A stretch of DNA of 5,563 bases from Tidjanibacter sp. (GCA_017628675.1 JAGBYS010000265.1:1-5563), one strand, 5' to 3'. Positions 1 to 5,562 are shown, counted from the stretch's first letter. Made by a program: numbers and translations. Notes: generated by a model from the sequence alone, not told the origin.

Positions 1-2
1 AC

Positions 3-539
3 CTGCCTGTGGCTGGCTTCGAGGGTAGAGTAGTGATTGTGAATACCCGAGAAGGCTTGGAGGCTGCTTGTCAGCACCTTATGGGGGAGAGCGTCATCGG
101 TTTCGACACCGAAACAAGGCCCTCATTCAAGGCGGGTGTGAGCTACAATGTGTCGCTCATTCAGCTCTCCACAGCCGATGTCTGCTACCTCATAAGGCTC
201 GGTGCGGTGCCAATGGAGAGGTGTCTGATGAAGGTGCTCGAGAGCCGCAAGGTGCTCAAAGTGGGCGTAGATGTGTTGGGCGACATCCGCAATCTGAACA
301 AGATAAGACACTTCCGTGCAGGTGGCTTCGTGGAGTTGCAGAAGGAGGTTGAGGCCTTTGGCATTGAGGATAAGAGCCTCCGAAAGATGGCCGCCATCAT
401 CCTGGGCGTTGGGGTATCCAAAGCACAGCGCCTGAGCAACTGGGAGGCCCGAGAGCTGACAGCCGCACAGCTGCGCTACGCCGCCACCGATGCGTGGATC
501 TGCCTGGAGATGTACAGACGACTGCAAGAATCAAGATAA
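3..539 (+). CDS. 3'-5' exonuclease domain protein (DEDDy, RNase D-like), 5' partial
   Basis: Predicted DEDDy-type 3'-5' exonuclease, a two-metal-ion hydrolase related to the RNase D/WRN exonuclease domain; the substrate (RNA or DNA) cannot be told from sequence. Numbering from the GTG at 9, the sequence shows Exo I (GFDTETRPSF, acidic residues D33 and E35), Exo II (KVGVDVLGDIRNL, D92) and Exo III (YAATDA, Y157 and D161; the Tyr puts it in the DEDDy class). The protein is a single domain with no HRDC region. GTG at 9 is a possible start, but the frame stays open to the window edge and the codons before it read Leu-Pro. That gives an LPVAGFEGR segment like the internal N-terminal region of Bacteroidales homologues I remember, which begin some 15-20 residues earlier. 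I therefore treat the gene as cut off at its 5' end. The stop is TAA at 537-539. The rRNA methyltransferase gene follows after 21 bp on the same strand, suggesting an operon of RNA-metabolism genes. The family call is firm; the true start lies outside the window. Confidence 0.9.
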   Translation: MPVAGFEGRVVIVNTREGLEAACQHLMGESVIGFDTETRPSFKAGVSYNVSLIQLSTADVCYLIRLGAVPMERCLMKVLESRKVLKVGVDVLGDIRNLNKIRHFRAGGFVELQKEVEAFGIEDKSLRKMAAIILGVGVSKAQRLSNWEARELTAAQLRYAATDAWICLEMYRRLQESR

Positions 540-560
540 TTACCGACAAGAGATAATATT

Positions 561-1754
561 ATGAGCCAGTACAAGAAAATATACCTCAAAAAAGGGAAAG
601 AGGAGTCGCTTATGCGCAACCATCCGTGGGTCTTCTCGGGTGCTATTGCGCGTGTGAGTAGCCAGATAGAGGAGGGAGAAATCGTGGATGTCTTCACCTC
701 GGCAGGCGAACTGATTGCACGAGGCCACTCACAGGTGGGCTCAATTGCCGTCAGGGTGCTCACCTTTGAGGATGAGCCCATCGACCAGCAGTGGTGGAAT
801 GGGCGCATAGCCTCGGCTCTGGAGGTAAGGCGCACACTTGGGCTCGTGGACTCCGAGAAGACCACCTGCTCCCAATTGGTACACGGCGAGGGCGACAACC
901 TGCCCGGTCTGGTGATTGATATCTACGACCAGACGGCCGTGGTGCAGTGCCACAGTGTGGGTATGTACCTGTCGCTCGAAAGCATTGTTGAGGCGCTCAA
1001 GGCCAACTACGGCCCAAGGCTCAAGGCCATCTATAACAAGAGTAGCCAAACGCTGCCCTTCAAGGCTGAGGTTGAGGCCGAGGACGGCTATCTCTGGGGC
1101 CACGGTGAGGGCGAAGAGGTGGTGCTCGAGGGCGGCCATAAATTCGCCGTGAACTGGGCCAAAGGTCAGAAGACGGGCTTCTTTATCGACCAGAGGGCCA
1201 ATAGGGAACTTGTGGCACACTATGCCAAGGGGCGCAATCTGCTCAACACTTTCTGTTATACGGGCGGCTTCTCCATCTACGCTTTGGCAGGCGGTGCAAA
1301 GAGTGTGGCGAGTGTGGATAGTAGCGCTCTGGCTATTGAACTTGTGGATAAGAATGTGGCGCTCAACTTCCCCGAGGGTGCACCTCACAAGAGTGCCGCT
1401 ATGGATACTTTCGACTTCCTGCGCACGGTGGAGGATGGCGAGTATGATATGATTATTCTCGACCCTCCCGCCTTTGCCAAACATCACAAGGTGCTCGGCA
1501 ATGCACTTCAGGGCTATAAGAGGCTCAACGCAAGAGCGATGGAGAAGATTGCCAAGGGTGGCATACTCTTCACCTTCAGCTGCTCACAGGCGGTGAGCAA
1601 GGAGCAGTTCCGTCTGGCGGTCTTTTCGGCTGCCGCTATTGCCGGCCGCAAGGTGAGGATTCTCCACCAACTCACACAACCCACCGACCACCCAATCAAC
1701 ATCTACCACCCCGAGGGCGAATATCTCAAGGGCCTGGTGCTCTATGTCGAGTAA
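561..1754 (+). CDS. rlmI: RlmI-family 23S rRNA (cytosine-C5) methyltransferase
   Basis: Class I SAM-dependent rRNA methyltransferase of the RlmI/COG1092 family; the E. coli member makes m5C at 23S rRNA position 1962. At 397 residues it matches the family's usual length. An N-terminal PUA-like RNA-binding domain covers about residues 5-75 (HPWVFSGAI at 21-29). A central domain spans roughly 80-190, and the Rossmann methyltransferase domain runs from about 200 to the end. Visible motifs are GQKTGFFIDQRANR (202-215), the SAM-binding FCYTGGFSIYAL (231-242), the acidic SVDSS (251-255), DPPAF (301-305) and the FSCSQ motif with the presumed catalytic or supporting Cys341. The C-terminal HPINIYHPEGEYLKG is also typical. 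ATG at 561 begins just ahead of the PUA domain. No Shine-Dalgarno site is seen in the A/T-rich leader, as usual in Bacteroidetes. It lies 21 bp after the exonuclease gene and is followed by a terminator. The exact target nucleotide is inferred from the family. Confidence 0.95.
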   Translation: MSQYKKIYLKKGKEESLMRNHPWVFSGAIARVSSQIEEGEIVDVFTSAGELIARGHSQVGSIAVRVLTFEDEPIDQQWWNGRIASALEVRRTLGLVDSEKTTCSQLVHGEGDNLPGLVIDIYDQTAVVQCHSVGMYLSLESIVEALKANYGPRLKAIYNKSSQTLPFKAEVEAEDGYLWGHGEGEEVVLEGGHKFAVNWAKGQKTGFFIDQRANRELVAHYAKGRNLLNTFCYTGGFSIYALAGGAKSVASVDSSALAIELVDKNVALNFPEGAPHKSAAMDTFDFLRTVEDGEYDMIILDPPAFAKHHKVLGNALQGYKRLNARAMEKIAKGGILFTFSCSQAVSKEQFRLAVFSAAAIAGRKVRILHQLTQPTDHPINIYHPEGEYLKGLVLYVE

Positions 1755-1786
1755 CCCCCAAGCAAATCGGATAAACTTATACCTCA

Positions 1787-1830
1787 CCCCGCAAGCGCCT
1801 TGTTAATGACCGTCTGCGGGGTTTTCTTTT
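1787..1830 (+). terminator. Rho-independent terminator of the exonuclease/methyltransferase unit
   Basis: A 7-bp G/C-rich stem pairs CCCCGCA (1787-1793) with TGCGGGG (1815-1821) around a 21-nt loop. It is followed directly by TTTTCTTTT (1822-1830). It starts 32 bp after the methyltransferase stop codon and faces the convergent tRNA gene, so it is well placed to end the + strand transcript. The loop is longer than in the most efficient terminators. Confidence 0.8.
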
Positions 1831-1873
1831 GCTCCGAACTCATTCCGTGAAAAAAATAGGGAAGTAAGGCTAT

Positions 1874-1907
1874 AAAAGAAAAAGGAGAGGAATTGTCCTC
1901 TCCTTTT
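1874..1907 (-). terminator. Rho-independent terminator of the tRNA-Leu gene
   Basis: A perfect 12-bp inverted repeat (1880-1891 with 1896-1907) encloses a 4-nt loop. Read on the - strand it begins one base after the encoded CCA end of the tRNA. The 3' arm ends in TTTT and continues as TCTTTTATA, giving a U-rich tail. Its position and polarity make it the tRNA transcript terminator. It might also act weakly on + strand read-through because that arm likewise ends in TCCTTTTCT. Confidence 0.82.
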
Positions 1908-1908
1908 C

Positions 1909-1997
1909 TGGTACCCGAAACCGGGGTCGAACCGGTACGGACCTTTCGGTCCACAGGATTTTAAGTCCGGCGTGTCTAACTATTCCACCATTCGGGC
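1909..1997 (-). tRNA. tRNA-Leu(UAA)
   Basis: Class II leucine tRNA of 89 nt including an encoded CCA. On the - strand the 7-bp acceptor stem pairs GCCCGAA (1997-1991) with TTCGGGT (1919-1913), ending in the G1-U72 pair also found in E. coli tRNA-Leu(UAA). The discriminator is A73 (1912), followed by CCA (1911-1909). The anticodon loop is CTTAAAA with anticodon TAA at 1963-1961, which reads UUA and UUG. The long variable arm forms GGACC-GAAA-GGTCC, a 5-bp stem with a GNRA-type tetraloop (1952-1939). The T arm is ACCGG-TTCGACC-CCGGT. Two departures from the usual pattern are visible. The D loop reads GAATAGTTAGA, so the normally conserved G19 appears to be U. The second pair of the anticodon stem is C28-U42, a mismatch (stem CCGGA against TCCTG). 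Identity is certain; whether these changes affect function is not known. Confidence 0.96.
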
Positions 1998-2025
1998 AAC
2001 CCTGCAATCTTTGGCTAAGAGCCCA

Positions 2026-2056
2026 CAAAAGTAGTAATTATAGTTGAAAGTTGAAA
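2026..2056 (-). promoter_or_regulatory. Candidate Bacteroidetes-type promoter of the tRNA-Leu gene
   Basis: Reading the - strand, TACTTTTG (2033-2026) matches the Bacteroidetes -7 consensus TAnnTTTG exactly. TTTC at 2056-2053 lies 19 nt upstream and is one base off the -33 element TTTG. Transcription would start near 2019-2022, about 22-25 nt before the mature tRNA 5' end, a sensible leader to be removed by RNase P. The -33-like TTTC is part of a 7-bp tandem repeat, so that half of the assignment is weaker. Confidence 0.6.
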
Positions 2057-2063
2057 GTTGAAA
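2043..2063. repeat. Three tandem copies of the heptamer GTTGAAA
   Basis: The 7-bp unit GTTGAAA occurs three times without change (2043-2049, 2050-2056, 2057-2063), followed by a partial GT. It lies just upstream of the tRNA promoter -7 element. One copy supplies the -33-like TTTC on the - strand. The unit is not coding. A slippage-prone short tandem repeat is the simplest explanation. Confidence 0.9.
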
Positions 2064-2108
2064 GTCAAAAAATGAGTCCTCACCCTCTCTTATTCATCTT
2101 GGGCCAAG

Positions 2109-2147
2109 AAAAAAAGACGGAGGGCAACCACAAAAATCCCTCCGTCT
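2109..2147 (-). terminator. Rho-independent terminator of the receptor transcript
   Basis: On the - strand a perfect 10-bp stem pairs AGACGGAGGG (2147-2138) with CCCTCCGTCT (2124-2115) around a 13-nt loop. It is followed by an uninterrupted T run (2115-2109) and then CTTGG. It lies about 88 nt past the receptor stop codon and upstream of the tRNA promoter, separating the two - strand units. There is no matching T run on the + strand, so it appears to be one-directional. Confidence 0.88.
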
Positions 2148-2234
2148 GGCCACCCCCCTCCGAAGAGAGTGAGCGGCATTTTTTTACCCTACTCTAACCT
2201 TTGTGCCCACCTTGTGGAGGTGGTGCTTATCTGT
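2148..2234 (-). other. 3' untranslated region of the receptor gene
   Basis: This 87-bp stretch lies between the receptor stop codon and its terminator and shows no open reading frame of note. One small inverted repeat is visible, CCACCT (2207-2212) with AGGTGG (2218-2223) around a 5-nt loop. It begins 12 nt after the stop codon on the transcript and has no T run behind it. It could protect the mRNA 3' end or be chance. No other structure stands out. Confidence 0.4.
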
Positions 2235-5108
2235 TTAGCGGTGCATCATACCCATTCCTCGTCTGCCGCCACCGGGGCCACCGGGGCCACCGGGGCCACC
2301 ACCCATTCCGATGTTATCGAAATCCTTGGCCGAGGAGCCTTTGCCGAAAGAGCGGATGTTGTAGACAAACTGCACTGCAACATACCTGCCAATTGCGAGG
2401 TTGGTGGTATTCTGGATGTAGTTTGCACCCGTCGAGCGGCGGAAATCGCGGTTCTGGTTGAAGATGTCATTCACGCCAATGCTAATCTCGCCCATCTGAT
2501 CCTTGAAGATCTTCTTGCCTATGTAGGCGTTGCAGAGCAGAATCTCCTCGTTGTAGTCATCGGTGATACCTTTATACTGGTTGTAGGTGCCGTTGGCTGT
2601 CAGAGCGAAGCCCTTCCACGCAACCCACTTGAACTCCGCACGAGCGTTGTGGTTGAAGTAGTGGTTGTCCATTGTGTGGATCTCCGAAGAGTTGTTGTTG
2701 ATCGAGTAGCCGAAGTTGTAGGCCAGCGTGAAGTCCAAATTCTCCGACACATTGCTACCAATCTGCACACCACCCGAGTAGTTCTGACCACGCATAATGT
2801 TGAGGTAGTCGTTGATCTTACTTGGAGTGCTGCTCAGGTTCGCATTCAAGTTGAAGGTGATGTTGCTCTTGAGCACCGACAGGGGGAAACCGTAGCTTGC
2901 GCCCATCCACACCGACCAGTCGTTCCAGCCCGAGATGTTCTCATAGGTGCTGAAGGTGTTGCCCACGCCCAGGGTCTGACCATCGAAGCCGGGGATGATG
3001 AAGTCCGGACGGTTCATCTGGATCGACGAGGCGATAGACCTTGTGGTGGCCCAGATGCCCGTATGGAACATCAGTGTGCGGCCCTTCTCGATGTTGGTGT
3101 TGGTGTAGAAGGCGTTGAGTTGGTGTGAGTAGCTGGGCTTGAGGTCGGGATTACCTGCCGTGTAGCTGCTGCCGCTCACATCCGTTGCCATCTGCAACTG
3201 CTCAATCGAGGGGTTGGAGGTGCGCGAGTGGGTCCTCAGACGCAACACATTCTGCTTGTTGAAGTTGATGGTGAGGTTACCACGATAGGTCAAATCGTTG
3301 AACTCATAGTTCATAGGATCCCTCTGGGGCAGAGTCTGGATGTTGCTCAGCGACGAGTACTGGTAGCGTACCTGGAAGTTGAACTTGGTCTTCTCGGAGG
3401 AGAAGTTCAGGCCGGGACCGATGCGCTGGGTGGTGTAGCCACTCTCGGAGATGTTGGAGAGCAGGGTGCCGAGGACAGTGTCCTCCACACCATTGATGAA
3501 CACCTGTGCCTGCTTGTCCTGGTCGTTCATATTGTGCTGATACTCATACTCAAAGTCCATCTGCAACTTCTTGCCGAGAGGCTCCGTGTAGGTCACCTCA
3601 CCCCTGATGGAGTTGCTGGCAGCCATCCTGTCGATGAGGTTGCTGTAGAGCGAGTCGGTGGGGATGATGAAGGTGTACTCGGGGTGCTGATAGAGCTTCG
3701 AGGTGTTCCAGTTGACCCTCGAGTTGACCGTGATGGTCCTGCCGGGCTTGCCAAGGCGTGTGCGGTAGAGGGCAAAGATGTTGCCGTAGCTACCTGTGCT
3801 CTCGCGCTCGCTGAGCGAGGTCATATCCTTCAGCGCCTGGCCCGTTGCACCATTGGTGATGAGCTCTCGGCCCTCGGTGAGGTTGTCGTACTGCTGGAGG
3901 CTCGCATTGGCCCTGACCATCAGCGATTGTGCCTCGCTGAACTTGTAGTCCAAGCGCAGGTTCAGACGGTGGTTCCAGTTCTCGCTGTCGCTGGTGCTCT
4001 TGCTGCTGGAGTTCTCGCTGTAGGCGTCGCTCGAGAGGCTTGTGCGGTCGGTGGTATTGAGGTTGTGGGTGGTGGAGTGGTTGAAGAAGTAACTACCCTG
4101 CAACTCCAGTTTGTCCCACTGATTGGCGTAGTTCAGACCCAACGACTGCACGGTGGAGATACCCGCCATAGGCCTCACCATAAATTGGCGTGCGCCACGA
4201 CCGCCACGACCGCCGCCTCCGCCACCGCCTTGCGCACCCGAAGAGGTTGCGCCCACGATGTCCTCGAAGGAGAAGTTGAGCTGGTTGATGTTGTTGGCCA
4301 TAGCGATAATCGAAATCTTCTCATCGCCGTGGAAGATGTTGGCATTACCGCCCACGCTGTATTTGTCGAGAAAACCGTAGGAGCCGTAGGCCTTACCAAA
4401 AAGACCACGCCTTTTGCCCATACTTGTGACGATGTTGATGGCCTTGTAGCCCTCGCCGTCGTCCATACCGGTAAACTCGGCCTTGTCGCTCAGCTTGTCA
4501 TAGACCTCCACTCTCTGCACCATCTCGGCAGGGATGGTCTTGATTGTGGTCGAAACATCCTCGCCGAAGAACTCTTTGCCGTCCACGAAGATCTTGCCCA
4601 CGCTCTCGCCCTGTGCATCCACCGAGCCGTCGCTATTGACGGTGATACCGGGCATCTTGGAGAGCAGACCCTCGGCGCTGGCATCGCGTGCGGTCTTGAA
4701 AGCCGAAGCGTTGTAGCTCACCGTATCGCCCTTCTGGGATGCGCCCATAAAGCCTTTGATCTCGATGTTCTCAATGACCGTGTCGCCCTCCTCGAAACGG
4801 ATTGTTCCGAGGTTGTTGACACCGGCCACGACCTTCAGCTCCTTGACTACATCCGTGTAGCCGAGGTAGGTGATGGTCATCTTGTAATCTCCGGGCACTA
4901 TGCGCTTGATTTCGATTACGCCGTTGTAGCCCGATGAAAAGTATTGTTCCGTGCCATCGGAGCTTTTGACCAGCTCGATGGTAGCTCCATTGACACCCTG
5001 CTTGGTCTTTGAATCCACGAGTGTTGCCTTGATGGTACCGTGACTCTGGGCCATAAGGCTCGCGATGCTAAGACATAGTGTGCCAAGGAGTGTGATAAAC
5101 TTCCTCAT
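2235..5108 (-). CDS. TonB-dependent receptor-like outer-membrane beta-barrel protein
   Basis: Outer-membrane protein of 957 residues with TonB-dependent-receptor architecture, closest in style to the Bacteroidetes outer membrane beta-barrel family (Pfam PF14905-like). Residues 1-20 form a signal peptide (MRKF, then a hydrophobic core ending LMA before Gln21). Residues about 24-105 form a carboxypeptidase-regulatory-like beta-sandwich (GVNGATIELV, VPGDYKMTITYLGY). A plug domain covers about 120-230 (LLSKMPGITVNSDG, GKIFVDGKEFFGEDV, MVQRVEVYDKLSDKAEF, DDGEGYKAINIVTS). The rest, to about 921, is barrel with alternating aromatic strands and the usual GNPDLKPSYSHQLNAFY element (652-668). VIENIEIKG (111-119) sits where a TonB box would be, but no clear box is seen. 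A Gly/Arg loop lies at 291-306. A Gly/Pro/Met tail (922-957) follows the last strand QFVYNIRSF, which is unusual for a barrel terminus. No SusD partner follows: a terminator and a tRNA come next. The substrate is unknown. ATG at 5108 fits the signal peptide. Confidence 0.92.
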   Translation of the reverse strand: MRKFITLLGTLCLSIASLMAQSHGTIKATLVDSKTKQGVNGATIELVKSSDGTEQYFSSGYNGVIEIKRIVPGDYKMTITYLGYTDVVKELKVVAGVNNLGTIRFEEGDTVIENIEIKGFMGASQKGDTVSYNASAFKTARDASAEGLLSKMPGITVNSDGSVDAQGESVGKIFVDGKEFFGEDVSTTIKTIPAEMVQRVEVYDKLSDKAEFTGMDDGEGYKAINIVTSMGKRRGLFGKAYGSYGFLDKYSVGGNANIFHGDEKISIIAMANNINQLNFSFEDIVGATSSGAQGGGGGGGRGGRGARQFMVRPMAGISTVQSLGLNYANQWDKLELQGSYFFNHSTTHNLNTTDRTSLSSDAYSENSSSKSTSDSENWNHRLNLRLDYKFSEAQSLMVRANASLQQYDNLTEGRELITNGATGQALKDMTSLSERESTGSYGNIFALYRTRLGKPGRTITVNSRVNWNTSKLYQHPEYTFIIPTDSLYSNLIDRMAASNSIRGEVTYTEPLGKKLQMDFEYEYQHNMNDQDKQAQVFINGVEDTVLGTLLSNISESGYTTQRIGPGLNFSSEKTKFNFQVRYQYSSLSNIQTLPQRDPMNYEFNDLTYRGNLTINFNKQNVLRLRTHSRTSNPSIEQLQMATDVSGSSYTAGNPDLKPSYSHQLNAFYTNTNIEKGRTLMFHTGIWATTRSIASSIQMNRPDFIIPGFDGQTLGVGNTFSTYENISGWNDWSVWMGASYGFPLSVLKSNITFNLNANLSSTPSKINDYLNIMRGQNYSGGVQIGSNVSENLDFTLAYNFGYSINNNSSEIHTMDNHYFNHNARAEFKWVAWKGFALTANGTYNQYKGITDDYNEEILLCNAYIGKKIFKDQMGEISIGVNDIFNQNRDFRRSTGANYIQNTTNLAIGRYVAVQFVYNIRSFGKGSSAKDFDNIGMGGGPGGPGGPGGGRRGMGMMHR
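2271..2297. repeat. Three tandem copies of ACCGGGGCC inside the receptor tail
   Basis: The 9-bp unit occurs three times without change. On the - strand it encodes the GGP repeats of the receptor's C-terminal tail. Because the unit is three codons, gain or loss of copies would leave the reading frame and the final RRGMGMMHR intact. Confidence 0.9.
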
Positions 5109-5172
5109 TTATACTTTACTTTTTTTTTGTAAAAAGTCTGTTTTGTGGTTGATTTGTCGGGGTGTTTGCTCG
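5109..5172 (-). promoter_or_regulatory. Receptor gene leader with A9 tract, no evident promoter
   Basis: The 64-bp gap between the cysteine-rich gene's stop codon and the receptor's ATG has no TAnnTTTG element and no G/C-rich hairpin, favouring co-transcription of the two genes. On the - strand a run of nine A (5128-5120) is followed by GTAAAGTATAA and the ATG, with no Shine-Dalgarno sequence. A-rich leaders of this type are normal for Bacteroidetes translation initiation. Confidence 0.5.
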
Positions 5173-5562
5173 CTATTTCGCTGCGGGGGTGGCGCAAGCG
5201 TTGGTGCAGCACTCTTTCATACTCTCGGCGCAGTTGCGGCGAGATGCGTGGTGAGCCTTGAGTGCCTCCTGCTGCTCGGGGGTGAGCACAGCCTTGATCT
5301 GCTCAAAGGTGGCTTTCATCTTCTCGGGGCTTACCATATGGTGTTTGCGGTGGTGGTGCTTCTTATCGCAAGCAGCTTTCTTGTCGCAAGCGGCCTTCTT
5401 GTCGCAAGCGGCCTTGTCACACTCAGCTTTCTTGCACTCAGCTTTTTTGTCGCAATTTGCTTTGTCGCACTCGCCCTTCTTGCACTCGGCTTTCTTGTCG
5501 CAAGTGGCTTTGTCGCATTCGCCCTTCTTGCACTCCTCCTTCTTGTCGCAATTTGCCTTGTC
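5173..5562 (-). CDS. Cysteine/lysine-rich repeat protein, 5' partial (putative metal-binding)
   Basis: C-terminal 129 residues of a protein whose start lies beyond the right edge; the stop is TAG at 5175-5173. I do not recognise it as a named family. Numbering from the first complete codon at the window edge, residues 1-65 are an array of D/K/A/E residues with Cys at 5, 11, 16, 21, 27, 32, 37, 43, 48, 53, 59 and 65. The underlying unit is DKKAECKKGECDKANC (16 residues, Cys spacing 6-5-5). Next comes a His patch, HHHRKHH (69-75). A segment at about 78-105 contains LTPEQ (93-97) and resembles the LTxxQ-bearing Spy/CpxP periplasmic proteins. A final cluster has C111, C118, C119 and C123. In total there are 16 Cys and 7 His, with no membrane segment. 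Known metal-binding behaviour of such Cys/His arrays suggests a periplasmic metal buffer; that is inference. The frame is supported by perfect repeat conservation and by G/C-ending codons. It probably shares a transcript with the receptor gene 64 bp downstream. Confidence 0.82.
   Translation of the reverse strand, partial: DKANCDKKEECKKGECDKATCDKKAECKKGECDKANCDKKAECKKAECDKAACDKKAACDKKAACDKKHHHRKHHMVSPEKMKATFEQIKAVLTPEQQEALKAHHASRRNCAESMKECCTNACATPAAK
5368..5562. repeat. 48-bp coding tandem repeat of the cysteine-rich protein
   Basis: Three consecutive 48-bp units (5500-5547, 5452-5499, 5404-5451) encode the 16-residue pattern of two Cys pentads plus one Cys hexad. Two further 18-bp half-units follow (5386-5403 and 5368-5385), encoding DKKAAC twice. 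The 15 bp up to 5562 are the end of another unit, so the array continues past the window edge. Units differ mostly by single codons (Asn/Thr/Ala before Cys; Gly/Ala in the middle pentad). Confidence 0.85.

Noticed and set aside
741..1487. - strand open frame of 248 codons opposite the methyltransferase gene
   Set aside because: It is a codon-register shadow of a gene with complete family motifs and normal length; its own translation shows no recognisable domain.
2043..2063. CRISPR-like or iteron interpretation of the GTTGAAA repeat
   Set aside because: The units are 7 bp and directly adjacent, with no spacers, only three copies and no replication or Cas gene nearby.
2098..2108. Short palindrome CTTGGGCCAAG as an operator
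   Set aside because: It is only 11 bp, lies downstream of the receptor terminator's T run and away from any start site, and is easily expected by chance.
2169..3128. + strand open frame of 319 codons over the 3' part of the receptor gene and its UTR
   Set aside because: It is in the same register as the previous shadow frame and ends at the reverse complement of a Ser TCA codon in the receptor. Its low-complexity Ala/Thr/Gly stretch is only the antisense of the GGP repeat.
3228..4937. Long + strand open frame of 569 codons opposite the receptor gene
   Set aside because: It is exactly in codon register with the receptor gene, so it stays open simply because that gene rarely uses TTA, CTA or TCA codons. 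Its translation has no recognisable domain, and the opposite strand shows clear signal peptide, plug and barrel motifs.
2235..5108. SusC of a polysaccharide-utilisation locus
   Set aside because: No SusD-type lipoprotein gene follows within the window; a terminator and a tRNA gene come directly after. The barrel signature motifs fit the PF14905-like outer-membrane group better.
5173..5337. Separate small protein starting at the internal ATG (residue 76, 5337-5335)
   Set aside because: The open frame continues upstream through a well-conserved in-frame repeat array to the window edge, so this Met is most likely internal.
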